Of a DNA stretch of 64,000 nucleotides, positions 45,943 to 53,493 are shown in pieces. The DNA is taken from NCBI RefSeq assembly GCF_014199255.1, contig NZ_JACIJF010000001.1, positions 1 through 64,000 of the forward strand. The letters run 5' to 3'. Below the pieces are notes generated by a model. It was not told where the DNA came from, made no database searches, and saw only the letters and a program-made list of their open reading frames with translations. The stretch comes from Sphingomonas xinjiangensis. Lineage in GTDB: Bacteria > Pseudomonadota > Alphaproteobacteria > Sphingomonadales > Sphingomonadaceae. Made by a program: the position numbers and the translations under genes. How positions within the stretch are numbered: the stretch's first letter is position 1; each line of letters opens with the position of its first letter.

Positions 45943-47013
45943 TTAGTCCGATAGCGGGTGAGGCGATGCTTCCAAGACGTTGCGGCGGCGCGCCAGCGCT
46001 TCGGGCATTTCGTCGCGAATAAAGGCCATCAGCGCTTCGCGGACGTCGCAGCGCAAATCGAAGGCGCGGGTGGCGTCCGACGCGCTCACCAGTGCGCGAA
46101 GCTCCATATGGTCAGCCGCGAGTTCGGTCACCTGGAGGCCGACGACACGGCCATCCCAGTTCGGGTTGGTGCGGACCACGTCCTGGAGCCTGGCACGCAG
46201 GCGCGGGACGTCGGCGGTGGGATCGACGCGGAGGAACGCGGTGCCGAGCAGTTCGCTGGTTTGGCGGGTCCAGTTCTCGAAACTGCCTTCGAGAAAGCGA
46301 GTGACGGGGACGACCAGGCGGCGCTCGTCCCAGATCTTTACCACCACGAAGGTCAGGCGGATCTCTTCGATGCGGCCCCATTCGCCGTCCAGGATGACGA
46401 CGTCGTCGAGGCGGATCGGCTCGGTAAAGGCCATCTGGATGCCGGCGATCAGGTTCTTGAGCGCGGGCTGGGCGGCGGCGCCGACCGCGAGGCCAGCAAG
46501 GCCCGCCGAGGCGATCAGAGTGACGCCGATGCTGCGCACCGCCGGAATGCTCATCAGCATCAGGCAGAAGGTGGCGAGCAGGATGAGCAACACCAGGATG
46601 CGGTGGAGAATGCCCGCGCGGGTGCGGCGGCGGCGCGCGGCGAGATTGTCGGCAACGGAGACGTCCGTGCGGTAGGTGATGACGCCGAGGCTGATCGTCA
46701 TCAGCGCGATCAGCAGCCAGCCGAGCAATGCCGGGAAGAGCAGCCCGGTGACCTGCCGCCAGATGGCGGTGCCGTGTGCGTCGAGGCCCAGCGCCGGCTG
46801 GCTTGCTGCAAGGGCGAAGGCGACGAACAGCCAGCGCAAGGGGCGGCAGAGATGCTTCACCACCTCCGCCGAGCGGAGCAGGGGAATGCGGCGCGCGGCG
46901 CGGCGCAGGACCACCATTGCGGTTTTGTGCAGCAGCAGCGCGGCGATCACCGAGACGAGCATGACGGCGAGCGGCTGCAGCCAGTCGGGTAGATGGGCAA
47001 CAAGGTCTTGCAT
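45943..47013 (-). CDS. MscS-family mechanosensitive ion channel
   Basis: A 356-residue inner-membrane channel of the small-conductance mechanosensitive family (PF00924). The N-terminal helices are about residues 8-30, 60-75, 90-120 and 137-160. The pore-lining helix has the Gly/Ala pattern ASAGLAGLAVGAAAQPALKNLIAG. The beta domain is VVILDGEWGRIEEIRLTFVV and RRLVVPVTRFLEGSFENWT (in parts). It opens under membrane tension and protects against osmotic downshock. Start 47013 has GGGAG seven bases upstream. It is divergent from trxB. Confidence 0.93.
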   Translation of the reverse strand: MQDLVAHLPDWLQPLAVMLVSVIAALLLHKTAMVVLRRAARRIPLLRSAEVVKHLCRPLRWLFVAFALAASQPALGLDAHGTAIWRQVTGLLFPALLGWLLIALMTISLGVITYRTDVSVADNLAARRRRTRAGILHRILVLLILLATFCLMLMSIPAVRSIGVTLIASAGLAGLAVGAAAQPALKNLIAGIQMAFTEPIRLDDVVILDGEWGRIEEIRLTFVVVKIWDERRLVVPVTRFLEGSFENWTRQTSELLGTAFLRVDPTADVPRLRARLQDVVRTNPNWDGRVVGLQVTELAADHMELRALVSASDATRAFDLRCDVREALMAFIRDEMPEALARRRNVLEASPHPLSD

Positions 47014-47205
47014 CGCCGGCTCCCGGTTCCCGAGCGCGAACGGGCCGCGCGCGAGAGCGTTCCCGCAGTGCGGCGAAGCTGGGCTTTGCGCGGGCCGAGC
47101 GATGCTGCTTGCCCACAGCATTGTGCGGGCGCGGCAAGCCCCCATGTTGCGTCCGGGACGTGTCGCCCTGTAGATGCGGCGCCAGACCATTTTCCGGAAG
47201 AAACG

Positions 47206-48177
47206 ATGACCGCCACTCACTCCACGCGCATGCTGATCCTGGGTTCGGGCCCCGCCGGGCTATCCGCCGCCATTTATGGCGCGCGCGCAGGGCTGGCGCC
47301 GATCGTGGTGCAGGGCATCCAGCCGGGCGGGCAGCTGATGACCACGACCGACGTGGAGAACTACCCCGGCTTCCGCGAAGTGATCCAGGGGCCGTGGCTG
47401 ATGCAGGAGATGCAGGCCCAGGCCGAGCATGTCGGCGCGCAGATGCTGTGGGACACGATCGTCGAGGTCGACGTGTCCCAGCGGCCGTTCCGCATGGTGG
47501 GCGACAGCGGCACGATCTATCTGGGCGATGTGCTGGTGATCGCCACTGGTGCGCAGGCGCGCTGGCTGGGGCTGGACAGCGAGGAGCTGTTGAAGGGCAA
47601 GGGCGTGAGCGCGTGCGCGACGTGCGACGGCTTCTTCTTCCGCGGCAAGAAGGTGGCGGTGATCGGCGGCGGCAACACCGCGGTCGAGGAAGCGCTGTAC
47701 CTGACCAACCACAGCCATGACGTGACGCTGATCCACCGCCGCGATTCGCTGCGCGCCGAGAAGATCCTCCAGCAGCGGCTCCACGCGAATGACCGCATCA
47801 GCACGCTGTGGAACAAGAAGGTGGAGCGCTTCATCGGCGGCGGCATGCCTGAGGGGTTGGTCGGCATCGAGCTGAAGGACACGGTGACGGGCGAGTTGTC
47901 GACGCTGGAGGTCGATGGCGGCTTCGTGGCGATCGGGCATCATCCGGCGACCGAGCTGTTCCGCGGGCACATCGCGCTGGACGATGACGGCTATATCACC
48001 GTCGAAAAGGGCACGACCCGGACCAGCGTGCCCGGCGTGTTCGCGTGCGGCGACGTGATGGACAAGCATTACCGCCAGGCGATCACCGCGGCCGGTACCG
48101 GCTGTATGGCGGCGCTGGACGCCGAGCGCTTCCTGGCCGAAGCGGATTTCGAGCAGATCGCCGAAGCGGCGGAGTGA
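47206..48177 (+). CDS. trxB: Thioredoxin-disulfide reductase
   Basis: A 323-residue flavoprotein that reduces thioredoxin with NADPH. The FAD motif is LGSGPAGLSAAIYGARAG. The redox-active CATC is at 137-140 (SACATCDGFFF). The NADPH motif is VIGGGNTAVEEALYL. The C-terminal FAD motif is GVFACGDVMDKHYRQAITA. Length is normal. ATG 47206 is taken because the long upstream extension of the frame looks non-coding. It converges with the XrtA hydrolase gene four bases away. Confidence 0.97.
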   Translation: MTATHSTRMLILGSGPAGLSAAIYGARAGLAPIVVQGIQPGGQLMTTTDVENYPGFREVIQGPWLMQEMQAQAEHVGAQMLWDTIVEVDVSQRPFRMVGDSGTIYLGDVLVIATGAQARWLGLDSEELLKGKGVSACATCDGFFFRGKKVAVIGGGNTAVEEALYLTNHSHDVTLIHRRDSLRAEKILQQRLHANDRISTLWNKKVERFIGGGMPEGLVGIELKDTVTGELSTLEVDGGFVAIGHHPATELFRGHIALDDDGYITVEKGTTRTSVPGVFACGDVMDKHYRQAITAAGTGCMAALDAERFLAEADFEQIAEAAE

Positions 48178-48181
48178 GGCG

Positions 48182-48976
48182 CTAGCCGGGCTGGAGCGCG
48201 GCGAGGAGCTGAGTGAATAGCCAGTCCTTGTCGCCTTCGCCGGCGAAGCTGTGGCTGGCGGTGTCGCGCTGTTCGATCGGAGTGCGGCCACGTACTGCGT
48301 CGAAGCGGCTGCTGCGATAGTCGTGGAGGAAAGCGATAGCGGTGTGATCGCGGCTGGCGATCAGGAAGCGCGCCGGCACAGCCGTGCGCAGGGCGCGGGA
48401 CGCGCGGGCAGCTAAGCCATCATCCTCTGATTGTATCGGAGCAGATGCTCGCAAGCCCCTCAACAGCTTGGCGAGATCCACGCCACCTCTAAGCAGGCGT
48501 AGCCATTCTCGCGGATTCTTCAGCCGGGCGGCGTAGTGCGCGCGGATAGCGGCGGGTGCGGGAAGGTCGTCCTGTCGCGGCTCGACCAGCCACGGATTGG
48601 CGAGGACCAGCGCGTCGATGGCGGCGCGGTCGTGGAAGAGGATGAGTGCGGTGGCGGCGTCGCAATTGCCGAAGGCGACCAGGCGGTCGAGCTTCGCGGC
48701 CCTGCGGAAGGCAGCGGCGGCGTGGGCGATGTCGGGGCAGCTGCTTTCGAAGCCGTCATTTTCACCTTCCGAGTCGCCGATGCCGCGGCGGTCAAAGCGG
48801 AACACGGGGTGCCCGGCCTCGGCCGAGCGCTGGGCGAGGCGGGCCATGCCGCGATGCGCGCCCATGCGCAGTTCGTTGCCGCCCGAGACGATCAGCAGGC
48901 CGGTGCGGCCTGGCGCCTCGTCGAGCGTGCCCACCAGCGTGGCGCCATTGCAGCGAAAGGCGATCAGCCTTCGCAT
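48182..48976 (-). CDS. Exosortase A system-associated hydrolase 1
   Basis: A 264-residue alpha/beta-hydrolase-like protein of the TIGR03100 type, found next to XrtA polysaccharide genes. Features are LLIVSGGNELRMGAHRGM near the N-terminus, then PVFRFDRRGIGDSEGEN. The nucleophile-elbow position is FGNCDAATA, which puts Cys where a Ser is usual. The end has RDHTAIAFL. It is last in the minus-strand operon ACP - hydrolase 2 - hydrolase 1 and overlaps hydrolase 2 by 13 bases. The exact reaction is unknown; a role in precursor supply for the polysaccharide is inferred from the conserved neighbourhood. Confidence 0.88.
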   Translation of the reverse strand: MRRLIAFRCNGATLVGTLDEAPGRTGLLIVSGGNELRMGAHRGMARLAQRSAEAGHPVFRFDRRGIGDSEGENDGFESSCPDIAHAAAAFRRAAKLDRLVAFGNCDAATALILFHDRAAIDALVLANPWLVEPRQDDLPAPAAIRAHYAARLKNPREWLRLLRGGVDLAKLLRGLRASAPIQSEDDGLAARASRALRTAVPARFLIASRDHTAIAFLHDYRSSRFDAVRGRTPIEQRDTASHSFAGEGDKDWLFTQLLAALQPG

Positions 48977-49641
48977 GCGCGCACCCAGGCAGCGATGTCG
49001 TCGGCGAGCAATGCGGCGAGTGCTGGATCATGGCCGGGTTCGGCGCGGCGCCACAAGGGGACGCCCGGGACCTTGCGGTCGGCGGGACGTGGATCGCTGT
49101 CGAGGCGGACGATGCGGAGCGGGCCGGGATCGGCGTCGGTGGTAGCGGCCTTGAGTTCGGCAACCATGGCGGCGGTCAGGAGGTTGCCGCCGACCAGCAT
49201 GGGGGCGTCGTCGCTCGCCGGGCTGGACTTGCCCGCCTGGGCGATGCGGAGCAGTTCGGTCATCAGGACTTCGCCCTCGACCGGGGAGAAGTGCCAGCGC
49301 GCACGGACGAAGGCGTGCGGGTCGAGCAGCGCGCCGCTGCGAATGCCGCAGGCATGGACTCGCCGGGCACCGAGATGATCGACCGCCGCCCCCATCGCGG
49401 CACGCATTTCCGAAAGCGTGGTTTCTTCGATCTGAGTCAGGCTTTCGCCGGTGCCAGGAAGGTCGGGCAGAGCAGAGGCGATGCCGCGTCCCGCCAACAG
49501 CCGCATAAGGGCGGCCGCGAAGGTGCGGGTGCGGTTGGCTTCCTCGAACAAGGGAAGCGCGACGAGGACGACCGGGCCAGTGGCGGGGCCGAAGCGAAGC
49601 ATCGCTTCGCGGCCACCGGACCAGTCGTACCAGTCGATCAA
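48964..49641 (-). CDS. Exosortase A system-associated hydrolase 2
   Basis: A 225-residue alpha/beta-hydrolase-like protein of the TIGR03101 type. It begins with WYDWSGGREAMLRFGPATGP and has LPLFEEANRTRTFAAALMR. LPDLPGTGES matches the fold's second strand region. At the nucleophile-elbow position it has ACGIRSGALLD, so the central residue is Arg and no GxSxG is present. It may therefore be non-hydrolytic or use other chemistry. Its start overlaps the ACP stop by four bases. Confidence 0.85.
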   Translation of the reverse strand: MIDWYDWSGGREAMLRFGPATGPVVLVALPLFEEANRTRTFAAALMRLLAGRGIASALPDLPGTGESLTQIEETTLSEMRAAMGAAVDHLGARRVHACGIRSGALLDPHAFVRARWHFSPVEGEVLMTELLRIAQAGKSSPASDDAPMLVGGNLLTAAMVAELKAATTDADPGPLRIVRLDSDPRPADRKVPGVPLWRRAEPGHDPALAALLADDIAAWVRACEG

Positions 49642-49916
49642 CGCAGCGCCTTGTCCGCGGCGAAGCGCGTCAGGGCGCCGAAGCTTTCGAGCATGTCGCC
49701 ATCGACTTCGTCATCCTCGATCAGGATGGCTAACCGATCCTCAAGTTCGGTAAGCACGCCGGCGACCGCAAGTGAATCGAGTTCGGGCAGGGCGCCGAAC
49801 AGCGGTGTGCTTTCGTCGAACGCAGCGACCCGCGCCTCGCTGAGCCCCAGCACATCGCGCAGGACTCCGCGCACTGCCTTTTCGACCTCGGCAAACCCTT
49901 CACGCTGCAATGCCAT
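49638..49916 (-). CDS. Acyl carrier protein of the XrtA cluster
   Basis: A 92-residue acidic carrier protein. The phosphopantetheine attachment Ser48 lies in PELDSLAVAG, preceded by STPLFGAL and followed by LTELEDRLAILIEDDEVDG. It probably carries an acyl or amino-acyl group activated by the divergent AMP-forming ligase, to decorate the polysaccharide or make a lipid precursor. First gene of the minus-strand operon with the two hydrolases. The divergent start of the ligase lies 68 bases away. Confidence 0.9.
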   Translation of the reverse strand: MALQREGFAEVEKAVRGVLRDVLGLSEARVAAFDESTPLFGALPELDSLAVAGVLTELEDRLAILIEDDEVDGDMLESFGALTRFAADKALR

Positions 49917-49950
49917 TCCCCTGCGTGCTATTTTTCGCTGCCCTAAGGGT

Positions 49951-49966
49951 TGGCGGGTGCGCTGCC
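49951..49966 (+). promoter_or_regulatory. Candidate sigma-54 promoter before the acyl-CoA ligase
   Basis: TGGCGGGTGCGCTGCC has the GG-N10-GC spacing and the TGGC start of -24/-12 promoters, ending 18 bases before the ligase ATG. Match to the consensus is partial. It is relevant because XrtA systems are often controlled by PrsK/PrsR, the latter a sigma-54 activator. Confidence 0.3.
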
Positions 49967-49984
49967 AAGGCTAAGGGTGGCGGG

Positions 49985-51553
49985 ATGATCGCCCTGGATC
50001 CCGTTCCCCGCCCGATCGACCATCTGCCGGCACGTGGCGCGCCCGGTGCCGTGGCATTGCAGGACCGCGCGGGCACGCTCGATTATGCCTGGTTGGAGGC
50101 ACAGGTCGGGCGCACGGCGCACGCGCTGTCGCAGCTTGGGCTGGGCGCCGGTGAGCGGGTGGCGACGTGGCTGCCCAAGACCCGCGCGGCGTGCGTGATG
50201 CCGCTGGCGGCGGCGCGAGCGGGGCTGGTGCATGTTCCGGTCAACCCGGTGCTGAAGCGTGGGCAGGTGGCACATATCCTGGCCGATAGCGGCGCGCGGG
50301 CGCTGGTGACTCAGCCAGCGCGGTTGGAGGCGCTCGAGGCTGGTGATCTGCCGCCCGACTGCCGGGTTCTGGTGGAGGGTGAACTCGCGGGCACGGGCAT
50401 GCTGCCGCCGTCGGACGCCGACCCCGAAACACTGGCGGCAATCCTCTACACCTCTGGTTCTACCGGGCGGCCCAAGGGTGTGATGCTAAGTCATGCCAAT
50501 TTGTGGCTCGGCGCCATCAGCGTAGCGCACTACCTTAAGATCGAATCTGAGGACAGCATGCTGGCGGTGCTGCCGCTCAGCTTCGATTATGGGCAGAATC
50601 AGCTATTCTCGACCTGGGCAGCGGGTGGGCGGGTCGCTCCGCTCGATTATCTGACCGCGCGCGATGTGGTGAAGGCAGTCGAGCGGTACGGCGTCACCAC
50701 ACTGGCCGGGGTCCCGCCCTTGTGGGTGCAACTGCTGGAGGCGGAGTGGCCTGTTGAGATTGCGTCCAAGCTTCGCCGGATAACCAATTCCGGTGGCGCG
50801 CTGACGCCGCGCATGGTGCGCGGGCTGCGCGAACGATTTCCGCAGGCCGATCTATACCCGATGTACGGACTGACCGAGGCCTTTCGTTCGACGTATCTCG
50901 ACCCCGATCTGGTCGATGCGAACCCGGATTCGATCGGGGGAGCGATCCCCTTTGCCGAGATCCTGGTGGTGCGGCCGGACGGCAGCCAAGCAGTTGCGGG
51001 TGAGCCAGGCGAACTGGTCCATGCCGGCCCGTTGGTGGCGAAGGGCTATTGGCAAGACGCCGAACGAACGGCGCAGCGTTTTCGGCAGGCTCCGGCTTTC
51101 GCGCGGAGCAGCGGCATGGCAGTGTGGTCGGGCGACACGGTGGTCAAGGGCGAAGACGGGCTGCTGCGCTTCGTCGGCCGTGACGACGAGATGATCAAGT
51201 CGGCGGGTAACCGCATCAGCCCGACCGAAGTGGAAGAAGCGGTGCTCTCGGGTGGCGAGACCAACGAGGCGGTTGCGATCGGGATTGCCGACGAGCGGCT
51301 GGGACACGCTATCGTCGTGGTAGCGCGCGGCGACGGCGCGAGCGAGGACGCGCTACGTGCCCGACTGCGGCGCGAGCTGCCGAGCTTCATGCAGCCGGCG
51401 CGATATGAATGGCGCGAGGCGTTGCCGAGGAACGCGAACGGCAAAGTGGATCGGGCTGCCTTGAAAGTGTCTCTGGCCGGTACTGCGGGCGAGGGGCAAG
51501 AAACCGACGGGCATGCGACAAGCTCAGGCCGAACGGAGAGAGGCGGGTTATGA
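49985..51553 (+). CDS. Acyl-CoA ligase (AMP-forming), exosortase A system-associated
   Basis: A 522-residue adenylating enzyme of the TIGR03098 type. The ATP P-loop motif is YTSGSTGRPKGVMLSH (155-170). MYGLTEAFRS contains the A5-type signature, SGDTVVKGEDGLLRFVGRDDEMIKSAGNRISP (in parts) gives the hinge region, and the catalytic Lys is in NANGKVDRAAL near the C-terminus. It probably loads a carboxylate onto the divergent ACP. The ATG at 49985 is preceded by GGCGGG. The last base pairs overlap the start of the PLP decarboxylase (ATGA). Confidence 0.92.
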   Translation: MIALDPVPRPIDHLPARGAPGAVALQDRAGTLDYAWLEAQVGRTAHALSQLGLGAGERVATWLPKTRAACVMPLAAARAGLVHVPVNPVLKRGQVAHILADSGARALVTQPARLEALEAGDLPPDCRVLVEGELAGTGMLPPSDADPETLAAILYTSGSTGRPKGVMLSHANLWLGAISVAHYLKIESEDSMLAVLPLSFDYGQNQLFSTWAAGGRVAPLDYLTARDVVKAVERYGVTTLAGVPPLWVQLLEAEWPVEIASKLRRITNSGGALTPRMVRGLRERFPQADLYPMYGLTEAFRSTYLDPDLVDANPDSIGGAIPFAEILVVRPDGSQAVAGEPGELVHAGPLVAKGYWQDAERTAQRFRQAPAFARSSGMAVWSGDTVVKGEDGLLRFVGRDDEMIKSAGNRISPTEVEEAVLSGGETNEAVAIGIADERLGHAIVVVARGDGASEDALRARLRRELPSFMQPARYEWREALPRNANGKVDRAALKVSLAGTAGEGQETDGHATSSGRTERGGL

Positions 51554-52749
51554 ACTCCAAGGCTTTTGGCCCGATCCCGCCGGAGTTTCGTCATTTTTCC
51601 GCGCTGCCGTGGCTGGACGAGGTGACCCCGGCCTATGTCTATGACTTCGGCGTGGTGGCGGCGCGGATCGCGGGATTGCGGGCAGCGCTGCCCAGCCAAG
51701 TCGCGCTGCATTATGCGATCAAGGCCAACCCGCTGCCGGCGCTGCTCGCCGGGATTGCGCCGCTGGTCGATGGGCTGGACGTGGCGTCGGCCGGGGAACT
51801 GGCGCGCGCGTTGGGGCACAAGCCGGCCGAGGCGGTCAGCTTTGCGGGTCCCGGCAAGCGCGACTTCGAACTGGAAGCGGCGATCACCGCCGGCGCGACA
51901 CTGAACCTCGAGTCCGAGGGCGAAGCGGAGCGCGCGCTGGCGATGGGCGAGCGGCTTGGCGCCACGCCTAAGCTGGCGGTGCGAGTCAATCCGGATTTCG
52001 AATTGCGCGGATCGGGCATGCGAATGGGCGGGCGGGCTTCGCCGTTCGGCATCGACGCGGCGCGCGTGCCGACGCTGGTGAAGCGGCTGATCGCGGCGGG
52101 CGCGGACTGGCGCGGGTTCCATATCTTCGCTGGGTCGCAGTCGCTGGACACCGCTGCGATCATCGAGACGCAGGCGGCGACGATCGCGCTTGCGCGGCGG
52201 CTGAGCGACGAGGCTGGCGCGGTGCCGCCGTTGGTCAACGTGGGCGGCGGTTTCGGAATTCCTTACTTCGCGGGTGACACGCCGGTCGATGTGGCGGCGG
52301 TGGGCGCGGCGCTGGCGCAGGCCGCCGCGACCTTTGCGGGCACGCAGTTCGCCGTCGAGCTTGGCCGCTATCTGGTCGGGGAGGCCGGCGTCTATCTGAC
52401 GCGGGTGATCGACCGAAAGGAGAGCCAGGGCGAGACGTTCCTGGTGGTGGACGGCGGCTTGCACCAACATCTGGCCGCGACCGGCAATTTCGGCATGGTC
52501 GTGCGGCGCAATTATCCCGTCGCGGTGGCCCATCGTATGCAGGACGGGGCGGAAGAAATCGTCAGCGTGGTAGGGCCGCTGTGTACGCCGCTCGACCGGC
52601 TGGCGGACAAGGTGGCGTTGCCGCGCGCGGAGGTGGGTGACGTCATCGCGATCTTCGCTTCGGGCGCCTATGGCGCGTCCGCGAGCCCGGCGGCGTTTCT
52701 GGGACATGCGCCGGTTCGGGAAGTGCTGGCCGGCATCCCGCACACCTAA
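51550..52749 (+). CDS. PLP-dependent decarboxylase, exosortase A system-associated
   Basis: A 399-residue fold-III PLP enzyme of the TIGR03099 type, related to diaminopimelate and ornithine decarboxylases. PLP Lys58 is in HYAIKANPLP. Phosphate-binding glycines are in NVGGGFGIPY. The conserved VGPLCTPLDRLA and the C-terminal ASGAYGASASPAAF carry the second active-site part. It likely makes an amine or amino acid used by the ligase/ACP pair. It is coupled to the ligase by a 4-base overlap. About 100 bases separate it from the export gene series. Confidence 0.93.
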   Translation: MNSKAFGPIPPEFRHFSALPWLDEVTPAYVYDFGVVAARIAGLRAALPSQVALHYAIKANPLPALLAGIAPLVDGLDVASAGELARALGHKPAEAVSFAGPGKRDFELEAAITAGATLNLESEGEAERALAMGERLGATPKLAVRVNPDFELRGSGMRMGGRASPFGIDAARVPTLVKRLIAAGADWRGFHIFAGSQSLDTAAIIETQAATIALARRLSDEAGAVPPLVNVGGGFGIPYFAGDTPVDVAAVGAALAQAAATFAGTQFAVELGRYLVGEAGVYLTRVIDRKESQGETFLVVDGGLHQHLAATGNFGMVVRRNYPVAVAHRMQDGAEEIVSVVGPLCTPLDRLADKVALPRAEVGDVIAIFASGAYGASASPAAFLGHAPVREVLAGIPHT

Positions 52750-52799
52750 CAGTATTTTTACCTATCGAGCGCATAGCCAGAGCTGATCCACGCGGAAAT

Positions 52800-52819
52800 G
52801 CGGCCGACATAATGGCCGC
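52800..52819. promoter_or_regulatory. Inverted repeat before the export operon
   Basis: GCGGCC and GGCCGC separated by 8 bases, 31 bases before the start of the export lipoprotein gene. The right arm also begins a poor sigma-54-like spacing (GG-N10-GC at 52814-52827). Operator or promoter element possible. Confidence 0.25.
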
Positions 52820-52849
52820 GATCGAGCCGCATGGAAGGGAGCTCGGACA

Positions 52850-53491
52850 ATGGCGTTGTATCGGTTGGGCAGGGTTTCAGCGGCGCTTGGCGTCATCGGG
52901 ACCGTGCTGTCGAGTTGCGCAGCGGGCAGCGGACCCGAGCTGCCGCCGGCGACCTTTGTCGCGACTCGCGAAGTGCCGAGCGACGAATATGTGATCGGTC
53001 CCCTCGACCAGCTGAACGTGTTCGTGTGGCGCAATCCGGAGTTAAGCGCGAAGGTGCAAGTGCGCCCCGATGGCCGCATCACCACGCCGCTGATCAGCGA
53101 CATGCCGGCAGTGGGCAAGACCCCGGCAATGCTGGCCGACGACATGAAGATCGCGCTGGGCGAGTTCATCAAGGACCCGATCGTATCGGTGATCGTGGAG
53201 AATTTCTCCGGCACCTATAGCCAGCAGATCCGCGTCGTCGGCGCTACCGAGAAGCCGGCATCAATCCCGTACCGGGCCAATATGACCGCGCTGGACGCGA
53301 TGATCGCCGTCGGCGGACTTTCCGAGTTCGCGTCGGGCAACCGATCGCGGCTGGTGCGCCATGACCGACAAACTGGCAAGCAGCGCGAGTATCGTGTGCG
53401 GCTGGGCGACCTGCTGAAGAATGGCGACGTGTCGGCGAACGTCAAGCTGGAGCCCGGCGACGTGCTGATCATCCCGCAGAGCATGTTCTAA
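52850..53491 (+). CDS. XrtA-system polysaccharide export lipoprotein
   Basis: A 213-residue outer-membrane-associated export protein of the Wza/poly-export type (PF02563; TIGR03027). The signal peptide has lipobox LSSC near residue 23. The export domain contains YVIGPLDQLNVFVWRNPELS and VRPDGRITTPLISDM. The SLBB-like part contains IRVVGATEKPASIPYRANMT and LDAMIAVGGLSEFA. The C-terminus LEPGDVLIIPQSMF is typical. It is shorter than Wza, with no C-terminal helix that would form an outer-membrane pore. The outer-membrane step may use the barrel protein at 56111. Confidence 0.93.
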   Translation: MALYRLGRVSAALGVIGTVLSSCAAGSGPELPPATFVATREVPSDEYVIGPLDQLNVFVWRNPELSAKVQVRPDGRITTPLISDMPAVGKTPAMLADDMKIALGEFIKDPIVSVIVENFSGTYSQQIRVVGATEKPASIPYRANMTALDAMIAVGGLSEFASGNRSRLVRHDRQTGKQREYRVRLGDLLKNGDVSANVKLEPGDVLIIPQSMF

Positions 53492-53493
53492 CC

